A stretch of 5,037 nt of DNA. It comes from an uncultured Clostridia bacterium (GTDB taxonomy: Bacteria > Bacillota > Clostridia > Lachnospirales > Lachnospiraceae). A model generated the notes under the pieces. The model was not told the origin of the DNA. It saw nothing but the letters and a program-made list of their open reading frames with translations, and searched no databases. Each line of letters begins with the position of its first letter. The first letter of the stretch is position 1. The position numbers and the translations under genes are program-made. The stretch is from NCBI GenBank assembly GCA_946623485.1, contig CAMORF010000190.1:1-5037 (forward strand), given 5' to 3'. Positions 1-5,037 of the stretch are shown here, in pieces.

Positions 1-77
1 AATGCCCTGAACCTGAGCCAAAAGCATATTTTTGACTCGTACAACATATTATGTACTCAGATCGTCAGAAATTCAAT

Positions 78-143
78 GATGAAACAGGGGACGGTTCTCC
101 GTTTCACCCAAGGGTGAAACGGAGAACCGTCCCCTGTTTCATC
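78..143. repeat. 32-bp perfect inverted repeat, GGGGACGGTTCTC-type palindromic element
   Basis: The arms at 78-109 and 112-143 are exact reverse complements with only AA (110-111) between them, so either strand can form a very long, tight hairpin. The arm begins GATGAAACAGG and contains GGGGACGGTTCTCC followed by GTTTCACCC. From memory, GGGGACGGTTCTC/TGTTTCA sequences recur in intergenic regions of many Firmicutes and other bacteria, and I associate them with REP-like repeats and IS200-type (RAYT/Y1) transposases; that link is recollection, not shown here. The element starts 13 bases past the M4 peptidase stop. There is no U-run on either side, so it is not a standard intrinsic terminator, though it could slow transcription or protect the mRNA 3' end. 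The repeat structure itself is certain. Confidence 0.9.
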
Positions 144-157
144 TGGCCTGTTTCATC
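133..157. repeat. 11-bp direct repeat: partial copy of the palindrome end, overlapping the M4 stop
   Basis: CCTGTTTCATC occurs at 133-143 (the outer end of the palindrome) and again at 147-157, separated by TGG. On the minus strand this is GATGAAACAGG, CCA, GATGAAACAGG. The inner copy overlaps two bases of the M4 peptidase stop codon (156-158). It looks like a broken or duplicated end of the palindromic element, so the insertion may lie exactly at, or have remodelled, the end of the gene. The sequence identity is seen directly; the origin is inference. Confidence 0.7.
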
Positions 158-2975
158 ATGCTGCCATCTCTGTCTGAGCTTCTGTTTCCTGCAGCTCCTT
201 CTCCTCTGTCTTCGGGCGGGATTTCCTGCCCGGCACGATCTCATATTCGATTTCCGCTTCCTCCTCAGATGGCGGCGGGATCACCACTGTTTCGAGGCCG
301 TCCGAATCCAGCTCTTTGATGGTTCCGGGCTTGATCTCAACTGTAAGCAGGTCAAGAATGCCGTCTAATGAAAATTTGTCATATTTTCCTGCCATCAGGT
401 CTGCCAGCATCTGCTCTACGTCGGTTCCGGCAAAGATAGCAAGGAAATCCTCTTCTGAAAATTCTTCCAATTTCTGGGAAGCATCTTCCGCCACGGCATC
501 CGCTTCGAGCTGAGTCAGGTCAAACCACTTTCCGGCAACATACACCGCAACTGCCACCTGATCCGGCGTATCGGATACATCCTTGAAAACCGCATGCATC
601 AGAACCGGTATCGTGCGCCCGGGGCGAACCACCATATTCACCGTCTGCCCATCCTGGCCCGCGCTTCCATTTCCAATGAATAATACATCCTCAAACAGCT
701 CACTCAGCCAGGTTTCTATCTCTTCCAGAATCCTGCCCGCTTCCTCGCTCATCTCATCCGATGCATCTGCCGGATCTTCATCCATCCACGGGAAAAGCGC
801 ATCCTGTTCTCCGGAATCCTCCTGGGATCCGTCATCCGCCTGTCCCCAGTCAGAATCAGTACCCATCATCTCGTTGTAGCCGCCCATGAGCGTGATTGCG
901 GCTTCCAGGATCGGCAGCGCCATTTCCACTCTCTTGTCAAGATCTCCGTTGATCAGTTCTTCCATAAACGGCGGGAGGCAGCTGTAATCGCCTGCCAGCA
1001 CGCCATCCACAACCTTCATGAGCCTTTCCTTCAGCAGGTCCGTGTCAAGGCTGTAGATATACATCACCCAGTTGTTGGTGTCAAATGCTTCCGTGGCCGG
1101 CAGGGATACCTTGAGCAGGGCACGGTCTTCGTCAAAATGCTCCGGCATCTGCTTCTCCAACAGGCGCACTGCCTGGATCGCATTTTCAAGCGTCTGCCCA
1201 TACTGCGTCATGTCAGCCATCCTGAGCACCCACGGAAGCAGCGTGCCAAGCTGGACATAGTCCGTCTTCGGGACCATCGCGCAATCCACCATAAACCAGA
1301 ACTTCCTGGCTTCCTCCAGTTTCATGCCTCCCTTATCAATCAGCATATACGCAATCTGGTTCAGGAGGGATGAATTGGTATGCACGCCGCCATAATCATT
1401 GACCGCGGTCGGGGTAGAAACGGCCGGGTAATAATACAGATCCCAGGTATACTCCGGCTGCTGGAAATCATGCGGATCGCTCATGCTGCGGACGGGTGTC
1501 ATGCTGTCAGCCCCCAGGATCCAGTTATCCCGCTTTCCGTCATCTGCCATCATGTCACAGATCTTTCCCTGAATGTCGCTCATCGCTTCATTGATCGCGC
1601 CATAGTCATTCATGTAGGAATTGTAGGTCATGACAGTTCCGGTGACACAATGCGTGAATTCATGTGCAAGCACATCCAGGCACTGGGATAAATCGTTGAT
1701 CTTGCTGGCGACAAAGCACTGGAAGCCATGCACTTTCCCCGCATAGCAGGCATTGTTGACTTCCTTGTGCCGCCCATCGCAGAAATTGTTCAAGATCAGG
1801 ATCGGCGTTTCCGCTCCGTCTCCCCCAAGCCATCCGATCTCTTTATAGTAATCGTACGCACGGCAATAATTGTAGAGGGAAAGCAATCCAACCTGATCCC
1901 ACTCCAGGTTGTCCGGACTGTATTCCATGACAACCTGATTGTCATTGTAGAGGAATTCATAGCAGTCAGCGACCACGATCCGCCGCTCCAGGTTTCCCAG
2001 GTAATACATCCCGGTCCGCCTGTCCCGCATGACATCTACGCTGACCTCCATCTCGCTGCCGTCCGACAGGTCCACATACCCTGTGTAGGGCACGCTCTCC
2101 ATAAACTCAAACACATAGCTGGCGTCATATCCGGCCTTTCCTGCATCATCCCCCGGAACGATGGCCGGCATCTGATAGAGATATTCCCCATTCATAGATA
2201 CATAGTGTGCGAGGAAAGGAAGCTCGGCGGAATCCTCCGCGCCGGAGGGATGATCCGTATAGACCGTCCACACAAAATGGACTGTTTCGTCTTCACTTTC
2301 AATGTCAAATTTCAGATTGACCGGCAGGATTGTAAGGCTGGTATACTCCGGCAGCACGCGCACCGAGACATTCTCTGTTTTCCGCATGTATTTCCTGACA
2401 GCCTCTTCTGCCTGGGCAGCTGTAATCCCTTCCTCCGTATCGGTCTCCGGAAGCGCAGACTCCACGCTGCAGTTCAGTCCGAGCATCTTTCCATCCGCGT
2501 CCGTGATCACCTTGACCGCGCCGCCCCAGACCAGGGTATCCTTGTAGATCTGCTGGAAGATATAATACCGGTTGCCATCCGGATCTGTGATGGTTCTGTC
2601 CGGGACAAATTCCATCCTCTCATCTTCCCCCGCCAGGTTCATCACAGACTTTGCAACCGCCAGGGCATCCGCTTCCCCGAGAATCGCCTGCTCCGTGCAG
2701 GGCCCGTCCACAAACAGGACATCCCGCTCCTGCCAGACAGTCACGTCCGCCCCGCCGTTCATAGCCTTGATCTCATCCTCCGAGATCTTCCTGACAGACT
2801 TTAACGGCTCCGGCTTTTCGGTTTCCTCCGCTCCTGCCGCTATGGAAACTTCCGTTCCCGTTGAATTGTCCGCCATAGACACTTCTGTTCCCGCTGATTC
2901 TGCCGATGCCGGAACCGCGCCTGCAAGCAAAGCTGCCACCATGCCAATGCTGATGGTTCTTTTCCATTTTCTCAT
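156..2975 (-). CDS. Secreted thermolysin-family (M4) zinc metallopeptidase with long C-terminal extension
   Basis: This is a preproenzyme of 939 residues. I start it at the ATG at 2975 rather than 3002, because AGGAGGAG lies 8 bases upstream and the signal peptide then begins MRKWKR. Residues 1-25 are a signal peptide (hydrophobic core, then ASA, cut before E26). Residues 29-44 carry two GTEVS units. Residues about 137-168 match the FTP propeptide (YYIFQQ, WGGAVKV, DADGK), followed by a PepSY-like part. The catalytic unit spans about 295-609: NNACY (407-411, the thermolysin Asn112 site), HEFTH (438-442; zinc ligands H438 and H442, catalytic E439), NEAMSD (462-467; third ligand E463), RSMSDP (496-501; Arg203 equivalent) and DYGGVH (H532, the His231 equivalent). 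The active site is therefore intact. Residues 610-939 are an unrecognised extension, acidic at about 703-745 and charged at the end. I see no LPXTG, SLH repeat or late membrane helix, so it is probably released. The substrate is unknown; the family cuts before bulky hydrophobic residues. Confidence 0.95.
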   Translation of the reverse strand: MRKWKRTISIGMVAALLAGAVPASAESAGTEVSMADNSTGTEVSIAAGAEETEKPEPLKSVRKISEDEIKAMNGGADVTVWQERDVLFVDGPCTEQAILGEADALAVAKSVMNLAGEDERMEFVPDRTITDPDGNRYYIFQQIYKDTLVWGGAVKVITDADGKMLGLNCSVESALPETDTEEGITAAQAEEAVRKYMRKTENVSVRVLPEYTSLTILPVNLKFDIESEDETVHFVWTVYTDHPSGAEDSAELPFLAHYVSMNGEYLYQMPAIVPGDDAGKAGYDASYVFEFMESVPYTGYVDLSDGSEMEVSVDVMRDRRTGMYYLGNLERRIVVADCYEFLYNDNQVVMEYSPDNLEWDQVGLLSLYNYCRAYDYYKEIGWLGGDGAETPILILNNFCDGRHKEVNNACYAGKVHGFQCFVASKINDLSQCLDVLAHEFTHCVTGTVMTYNSYMNDYGAINEAMSDIQGKICDMMADDGKRDNWILGADSMTPVRSMSDPHDFQQPEYTWDLYYYPAVSTPTAVNDYGGVHTNSSLLNQIAYMLIDKGGMKLEEARKFWFMVDCAMVPKTDYVQLGTLLPWVLRMADMTQYGQTLENAIQAVRLLEKQMPEHFDEDRALLKVSLPATEAFDTNNWVMYIYSLDTDLLKERLMKVVDGVLAGDYSCLPPFMEELINGDLDKRVEMALPILEAAITLMGGYNEMMGTDSDWGQADDGSQEDSGEQDALFPWMDEDPADASDEMSEEAGRILEEIETWLSELFEDVLFIGNGSAGQDGQTVNMVVRPGRTIPVLMHAVFKDVSDTPDQVAVAVYVAGKWFDLTQLEADAVAEDASQKLEEFSEEDFLAIFAGTDVEQMLADLMAGKYDKFSLDGILDLLTVEIKPGTIKELDSDGLETVVIPPPSEEEAEIEYEIVPGRKSRPKTEEKELQETEAQTEMAA
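2837..2899 (-). repeat. Degenerate 33-bp tandem duplication coding GTEVS units
   Basis: The 30 bases from 2837 and the 30 bases from 2870 match at about 24 of 30 positions, a period of 33 bases or 11 codons. They encode the two GTEVS(M/I)A units just after the signal peptide of the M4 peptidase. This is a small in-frame duplication in a low-complexity spacer, in a place where length changes should be tolerated. Confidence 0.6.
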
Positions 2976-2983
2976 CTGCTGTA

Positions 2984-2991
2984 CTCCTCCT
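2984..2991 (-). promoter_or_regulatory. Ribosome binding site deciding the M4 peptidase start
   Basis: On the minus strand AGGAGGAG is 8 bases before the ATG at 2975. The upstream in-frame ATG at 3002 would put this strong site inside the coding region and add nine residues (MFLSGGVQQ) ahead of a normal signal peptide, so the 2975 start is preferred. Confidence 0.85.
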
Positions 2992-3124
2992 GATAAAAAC
3001 ACATCCTCTCAAAACACATCCTTCCGCCGCCAGCTGCTCAGGTGGCTGGAGGATGACCTGTTATATGTAGCCGAACCTTGACCTGTGGAATCAGAGAAAA
3101 AGACAAGCAAGATCAACTGATAGG

Positions 3125-3147
3125 AAACGCATTTATTCGATGCGTTT
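3125..3147. repeat. Perfect 8-bp dyad AAACGCAT/ATGCGTTT upstream of the M4 gene
   Basis: The arms are 3125-3132 and 3140-3147 with a 7-base loop. On the minus strand it reads TAAACGCAT, CGAA, TAAATGCG, TTT, nearly the same as the element at 3701-3724. It lies directly downstream of the putative TATAAT box, 150-172 bases before the M4 start. That position would suit an operator or a 5' leader hairpin. On the + strand it is followed by an AT-rich stretch but not a clean U-run, and no + gene precedes it, so a + terminator is less likely. Confidence 0.65.
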
Positions 3148-3153
3148 ATTATA
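3148..3153 (-). promoter_or_regulatory. Putative -10 box (TATAAT) for the M4 peptidase
   Basis: The minus strand has a consensus TATAAT here in an AT-rich run. At 16-18 bases further upstream I find only GCAGGT-like sequence, so there is no good -35 box. If used, transcription would begin near 3141, inside the adjacent dyad, and leave a leader of roughly 165 bases. This is a tentative call from the -10 alone. Confidence 0.35.
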
Positions 3154-3218
3154 TTTATGAACTGATCCTTACCTGCACATCGGTAGATACGAACAAACCT
3201 GCCCCAAAGCTATGAATA

Positions 3219-3263
3219 ACATGATGGACACGAATTTTTCAATGATCGGTGTTCCCATCATGT
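3219..3263. repeat. Inverted repeat ACATGATGG / CCATCATGT
   Basis: Nine-base perfect arms at 3219-3227 and 3255-3263 enclose 27 bases, with a short inner CAC/GTG pairing (3229-3231 with 3249-3251). There is no U-run. It lies between the end of the small CxxC gene and the candidate M4 promoter, so it could be a regulator site or merely a spacer structure. The role is unknown. Confidence 0.45.
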
Positions 3264-3284
3264 GTTTTCAAAGACAGGATGGAA

Positions 3285-3315
3285 ACACCTCAGGGCATAG
3301 AATGTCCTGAGGTGT
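3285..3315 (-). terminator. Hairpin terminator of the 77-residue CxxC gene
   Basis: The arms are 3285-3298 and 3302-3315 with a 3-base loop. In the minus transcript the stem has 10 GC-containing pairs (ACACCTCAGG with CCTGAGGTGT), one A-C mismatch, then 3 more pairs, followed by UUUCC and, a little later, CUUU. A further 7-bp outer stem (GACAGGA at 3273-3279 with TCCTGTC at 3331-3337) nests around it and overlaps the stop codon. It starts 21 bases past the stop. The U-run is short, so efficiency is uncertain. Confidence 0.65.
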
Positions 3316-3335
3316 CTCGCATTGTGTCATTCCTG

Positions 3336-3569
3336 TCAGTATTCCTTCGGTACCTGATCCACGCCGCACAGGATCCGGAATTCCTCGATCTCCCGGCTGC
3401 TCCTGACCATCCCGTATTCCCGGAACCGGCCATTGTGCCGGTTCTTAAAACCGGCAACCATCTCTCCATTGCAGATGCTGCAGCGTACCACGGGGAGTTC
3501 CGTCTCCCGGTCAAAGTCAGGAGGCGGTACCTTGCGCTCTTTTTCCTTATTTCTGGAAAATAACCCCAT
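3336..3569 (-). CDS. Small CxxC protein of unknown function (77 aa)
   Basis: I do not recognise a named family with confidence. The protein begins MGLFSRNKEKERK, a basic, probably disordered head. Then comes ELPVVRCSICNGE with a CxxC pair at C30 and C33, next GFKNRHNGRFREYG, and a charged tail (SSREIEEFRI ... KEY). C68 is the only other cysteine. There is no signal peptide or membrane segment, so it is probably cytosolic. One CxxC could be redox-active or half of a metal site, with the other ligands coming from a second subunit. The gene is supported by GAGGG 7 bases before the ATG, a hairpin terminator soon after the stop, and amino-acid composition much more protein-like than the overlapping 97-residue frame (3290-3583). 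It lies 212 bp downstream of malic enzyme, with hairpins between, so it probably has its own transcript. Confidence 0.7.
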   Translation of the reverse strand: MGLFSRNKEKERKVPPPDFDRETELPVVRCSICNGEMVAGFKNRHNGRFREYGMVRSSREIEEFRILCGVDQVPKEY

Positions 3570-3576
3570 ATCCGTT

Positions 3577-3581
3577 CCCTC
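3577..3581 (-). promoter_or_regulatory. Ribosome binding site of the small CxxC gene
   Basis: The minus strand reads GAGGG, 7 bases before the ATG at 3569. It supports this frame over the overlapping frame starting at 3583, whose ATG would lie just upstream of this site. Confidence 0.65.
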
Positions 3582-3694
3582 AACGATGCTCTTTCCTATC
3601 TGATTGAATTTTGAGCTGTGTGATCGGACGCTTCCGCCTGAAGACGCCTAAGCGGCTTTTCGGACAGGCAAAATGGAAAACGAATTCGAAAATG

Positions 3695-3731
3695 TTATCG
3701 TAAGCGCATTTAATATATGCGTTTACGATAA
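3695..3731. repeat. 15-bp hairpin with TAAACGCAT-N4-TAAATGCG core
   Basis: The arms are 3695-3709 (starting TTATCGTAA) and 3717-3731 (ending TTACGATAA), 15 pairs with one G-T (3704/3722) and a 7-base loop. The minus-strand core at 3701-3724 is the same as in the hairpin upstream of the M4 gene: TAAACGCAT and TAAATGCG are identical and only the central four bases and one arm base differ. It is 126-162 bases upstream of the small CxxC gene. It could be an operator, a leader structure or a small dispersed repeat. Confidence 0.7.
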
Positions 3732-3750
3732 GTTGATGCGACCGGCGCGA

Positions 3751-3778
3751 AAAGGAAACGAATAAATTTGTTTCCTTT
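3751..3778 (-). terminator. Hairpin just after malic enzyme, probable terminator
   Basis: The arms are 3751-3762 and 3767-3778: 9 perfect pairs (AAAGGAAAC with GTTTCCTTT), one G-T position, two A-T pairs and a 4-base loop. It starts 3 bases past the malic enzyme stop. In the minus transcript an A-rich 5' arm is followed by a 3' side ending CCUUUU, which suits a weak intrinsic terminator. The U-run is short and partly inside the stem, so a dispersed repeat is an alternative. Confidence 0.5.
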
Positions 3779-3781
3779 ACT

Positions 3782-4954
3782 CTATATCCTGGCTACGCCG
3801 CTGTCCCTGGCTGCCTGCGCTACCGCGGCGGCGACTGCTGCCCCGACCCGCGGGTCAAATGCCTTCGGCAGGATGTAATCCTCATTCAGTTCGTCATCGG
3901 ACACCAGGCCGGCGATCGCGTTCGCAGCCGCGACCTTCATCGCTTCATTGATGTCGCTGGCGCGCACATCAAAGGCCCCCCGGAAGATGCCCGGAAACGC
4001 AAGCACGTTGTTGACCTGGTTCGGGAAGTCGCTGCGTCCGGTCGCGACAACCCTTGCGCCGCCCGCCTTCGCCTCATCCGGAAAAATCTCCGGCGTCGGG
4101 TTTGCGCAGGCAAAGAGGATACTTCCCTCATTCATGGTTTCCACCATCTGTTTCGTAACAAGGCCCGGTGCCGATACACCGATAAAGACATCCGCGCCGC
4201 AAAGCATATCCGCAAGACTTCCCTGCCGCCTGCCGGGGTTCGTAACCTGCGCCATCTCCGCCTTGATCCAGTTCAGGTCTCCCCGGCCTTCGTAGATCGC
4301 CCCTTTCCTGTCACACATGGTGATATGCTTCGCTCCTGCGTTCAGGAGAAGCTTCACGATTGCCACCGCAGCAGCGCCTGCACCGCTCGTGACAATATTC
4401 ACATCCTTCAGCTTTTTCCCGGTCAGCTTCAGGGCATTCATCAGTCCGGCCAGCGTGATGATTGCGGTTCCATGCTGGTCATCATGGAAGATCGGGATAT
4501 CGGTTTTTTCCTTGAGCTTGCGCTCAATCTCAAAGCAGCGCGGCGCCGAGATATCCTCCAGGTTGATTCCGCCAAAGGAGCCGCTGATCAGCGCAACCGC
4601 ATTGACAAATTCATCGACATCTTTCGTTTTGACGCAAAGGGGAAATGCATCCACGTCGCCAAACTGCTTGAACAGGACACATTTTCCCTCCATCACCGGC
4701 ATTCCGGCCTCCGGCCCGATATCCCCGAGCCCCAGCACAGCGCTGCCATCCGTAATCACGGCACACAGATTATGCCGCCTGGTAAGCTCGTAGCTCAGAA
4801 GCGGATTCTTCTGAATCTCAAGGCACGGCTGCGCTACGCCAGGCGTATAAGCAAGGGACAGATCCTCCGATGAATCAACCGGAACGGCAGAATCGACGCG
4901 GATCTTCCCCTTCCATTGTCTGTGAAGTTCAAGTGATCTGGCTGCATAGTCCAT
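3782..4954 (-). CDS. NAD(P)-dependent malic enzyme (oxaloacetate-decarboxylating), short bacterial form
   Basis: It converts L-malate to pyruvate and CO2 in the cytosol while reducing NAD+ or NADP+, linking the C4 acids to pyruvate. The 390 residues match the usual length of the short bacterial form and lack the phosphotransacetylase-like tail of MaeB. The malic N-terminal domain covers about 15-148: LAYTPGVA with the catalytic Tyr36, GLGDIGPEAGMPVMEGK with the catalytic Lys91, and GINLEDI with metal ligands E133 and D134. HDDQHGTA gives the third ligand, D159. The NAD(P)-binding domain follows, with the dinucleotide loop SGAGAAA at 190-196, then CDRKGAIYEGR and FACANPTPEI. All key residues are present, so it should be active. 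CDRKG does not settle NAD against NADP preference. AAGGGGGA lies 7 bases before the ATG and supports this start. I see no clear promoter in the 83 bases left upstream. No gene symbol is given because naming varies in this family (maeA/maeB/ytsJ). Confidence 0.96.
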   Translation of the reverse strand: MDYAARSLELHRQWKGKIRVDSAVPVDSSEDLSLAYTPGVAQPCLEIQKNPLLSYELTRRHNLCAVITDGSAVLGLGDIGPEAGMPVMEGKCVLFKQFGDVDAFPLCVKTKDVDEFVNAVALISGSFGGINLEDISAPRCFEIERKLKEKTDIPIFHDDQHGTAIITLAGLMNALKLTGKKLKDVNIVTSGAGAAAVAIVKLLLNAGAKHITMCDRKGAIYEGRGDLNWIKAEMAQVTNPGRRQGSLADMLCGADVFIGVSAPGLVTKQMVETMNEGSILFACANPTPEIFPDEAKAGGARVVATGRSDFPNQVNNVLAFPGIFRGAFDVRASDINEAMKVAAANAIAGLVSDDELNEDYILPKAFDPRVGAAVAAAVAQAARDSGVARI

Positions 4955-4960
4955 ATAGAA

Positions 4961-4968
4961 TCCCCCTT
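4961..4968 (-). promoter_or_regulatory. Ribosome binding site of malic enzyme
   Basis: The minus strand reads AAGGGGGA, 7 bases before the ATG at 4954. It fixes the start that gives MDYAARSLELH, normal for the family. Confidence 0.75.
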
Positions 4969-5037
4969 CTGTAAAAACTGCAATGCTGTATCATCGATTA
5001 GAAAGAAACGTAACTGCACGCTACGGCACGGCATGGC

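Larger units (their letters stand above)
2976..3335. other. 360-bp gap between the small CxxC gene and the M4 peptidase
   Basis: I see no convincing gene here. From left to right it holds the M4 ribosome binding site; a 12-bp direct repeat (AAAACACATCCT at 2996-3007 and 3011-3022); a hairpin with a TATAAT box beside it (3125-3153); an inverted repeat of 9-bp arms (3219-3227 and 3255-3263); and the hairpin terminator of the small gene (3285-3315). The stretch around 3120-3260 is more AT-rich than the genes. Confidence 0.7.

Noticed and set aside
1..117. Open + frame from the left edge to a TGA at 115-117 (end of a gene entering the window?)
   Set aside because: Only 38 codons are visible, the last 12 run through the palindrome, and the rest (NALNLSQKHIFDSY...) shows no recognisable motif. 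It could be a real C-terminus from outside the window but cannot be supported.
78..143. Intrinsic terminator of the M4 gene
   Set aside because: The stem is very strong, but no U-run follows on the minus strand (ATTGAATTTC comes next), so I list it as a repeat instead.
78..157. CRISPR array
   Set aside because: There are only two partial direct copies and one palindrome, with no regular spacers and no cas genes nearby.
1728..2804. 358-residue open frame on the + strand inside the M4 gene
   Set aside because: The minus strand here carries the propeptide and most of the catalytic domain up to NNACY, in the same frame as the HEFTH and NEAMSD motifs. The + translation has no recognisable domain and is His/Ile/Arg-rich in the manner of antisense frames in moderately GC-rich genes.
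3290..3583. 97-residue minus frame overlapping the CxxC gene
   Set aside because: Its ATG lies just upstream of the GAGGG site, which serves the 3569 start. Its composition (Arg/Gly/Ser/Trp-rich) looks like an out-of-frame reading, and its end runs through the terminator hairpin.
4317..4873. Two long overlapping + strand frames (158 and 182 residues) inside malic enzyme
   Set aside because: They are antisense to the fully conserved malic enzyme core. The translations show no family motif, and two competing frames at one place is typical of shadow ORFs.
156..4954. One operon or functional system of malic enzyme, CxxC protein and M4 peptidase
   Set aside because: The genes share a strand but are separated by 212 and 360 bases containing probable terminators and a candidate promoter, and they have unrelated roles (central metabolism and extracellular proteolysis).
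4955..5037. Promoter of malic enzyme
   Set aside because: The minus strand offers TTACGT followed 17 bases later by TACAGC, but both boxes are poor matches, and the promoter may lie beyond the window edge.

Overview
The window looks like an ordinary stretch of chromosome from a Gram-positive anaerobe, most likely class Clostridia and perhaps Lachnospiraceae-like. The grounds are strong AGGAGG-type ribosome binding sites, moderately GC-rich genes with AT-rich gaps, an M4 metallopeptidase with a Gram-positive-style signal peptide, a short single-domain malic enzyme and a GGGGACGGTTCTC-type palindromic repeat. The taxonomic call is inferred from style; no marker gene is present.

All three genes I accept lie on the minus strand. 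In transcription order (right to left) they are: (1) a 390-residue NAD(P)-dependent malic enzyme (3782-4954), complete, with a good ribosome binding site and a hairpin just after its stop; (2) a 77-residue cytosolic CxxC protein of unknown function (3336-3569), followed by a convincing hairpin terminator; (3) a 939-residue secreted thermolysin-family (M4) metallopeptidase (156-2975). The peptidase has a signal peptide, an FTP/PepSY-type propeptide, an intact HExxH...NExxSD...GGVH active site and about 330 extra residues after the usual end of the fold. It ends against a 32-bp perfect inverted repeat with a 2-base loop (78-143).

The genes do not look like one operon. The gaps are 212 bp (malic enzyme to small ORF) and 360 bp (small ORF to peptidase), and both are full of hairpins. 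Malic enzyme belongs to central carbon metabolism (malate to pyruvate, making reduced nicotinamide nucleotide), while the peptidase acts outside the cell. I see no sign that they share a pathway.

The most unusual content is in the gaps. Two hairpins, 5' of the peptidase and 5' of the small ORF, share the minus-strand core TAAACGCAT-N4-TAAATGCG. A separate pair of 20-base sequences (17/20 identical, inverted) brackets the small ORF together with these hairpins. Three imperfect stems all have G-T pairs in + strand orientation. I see no defence system, CRISPR array, tRNA, rRNA or transposase gene, and I cannot claim a new multi-gene system here.
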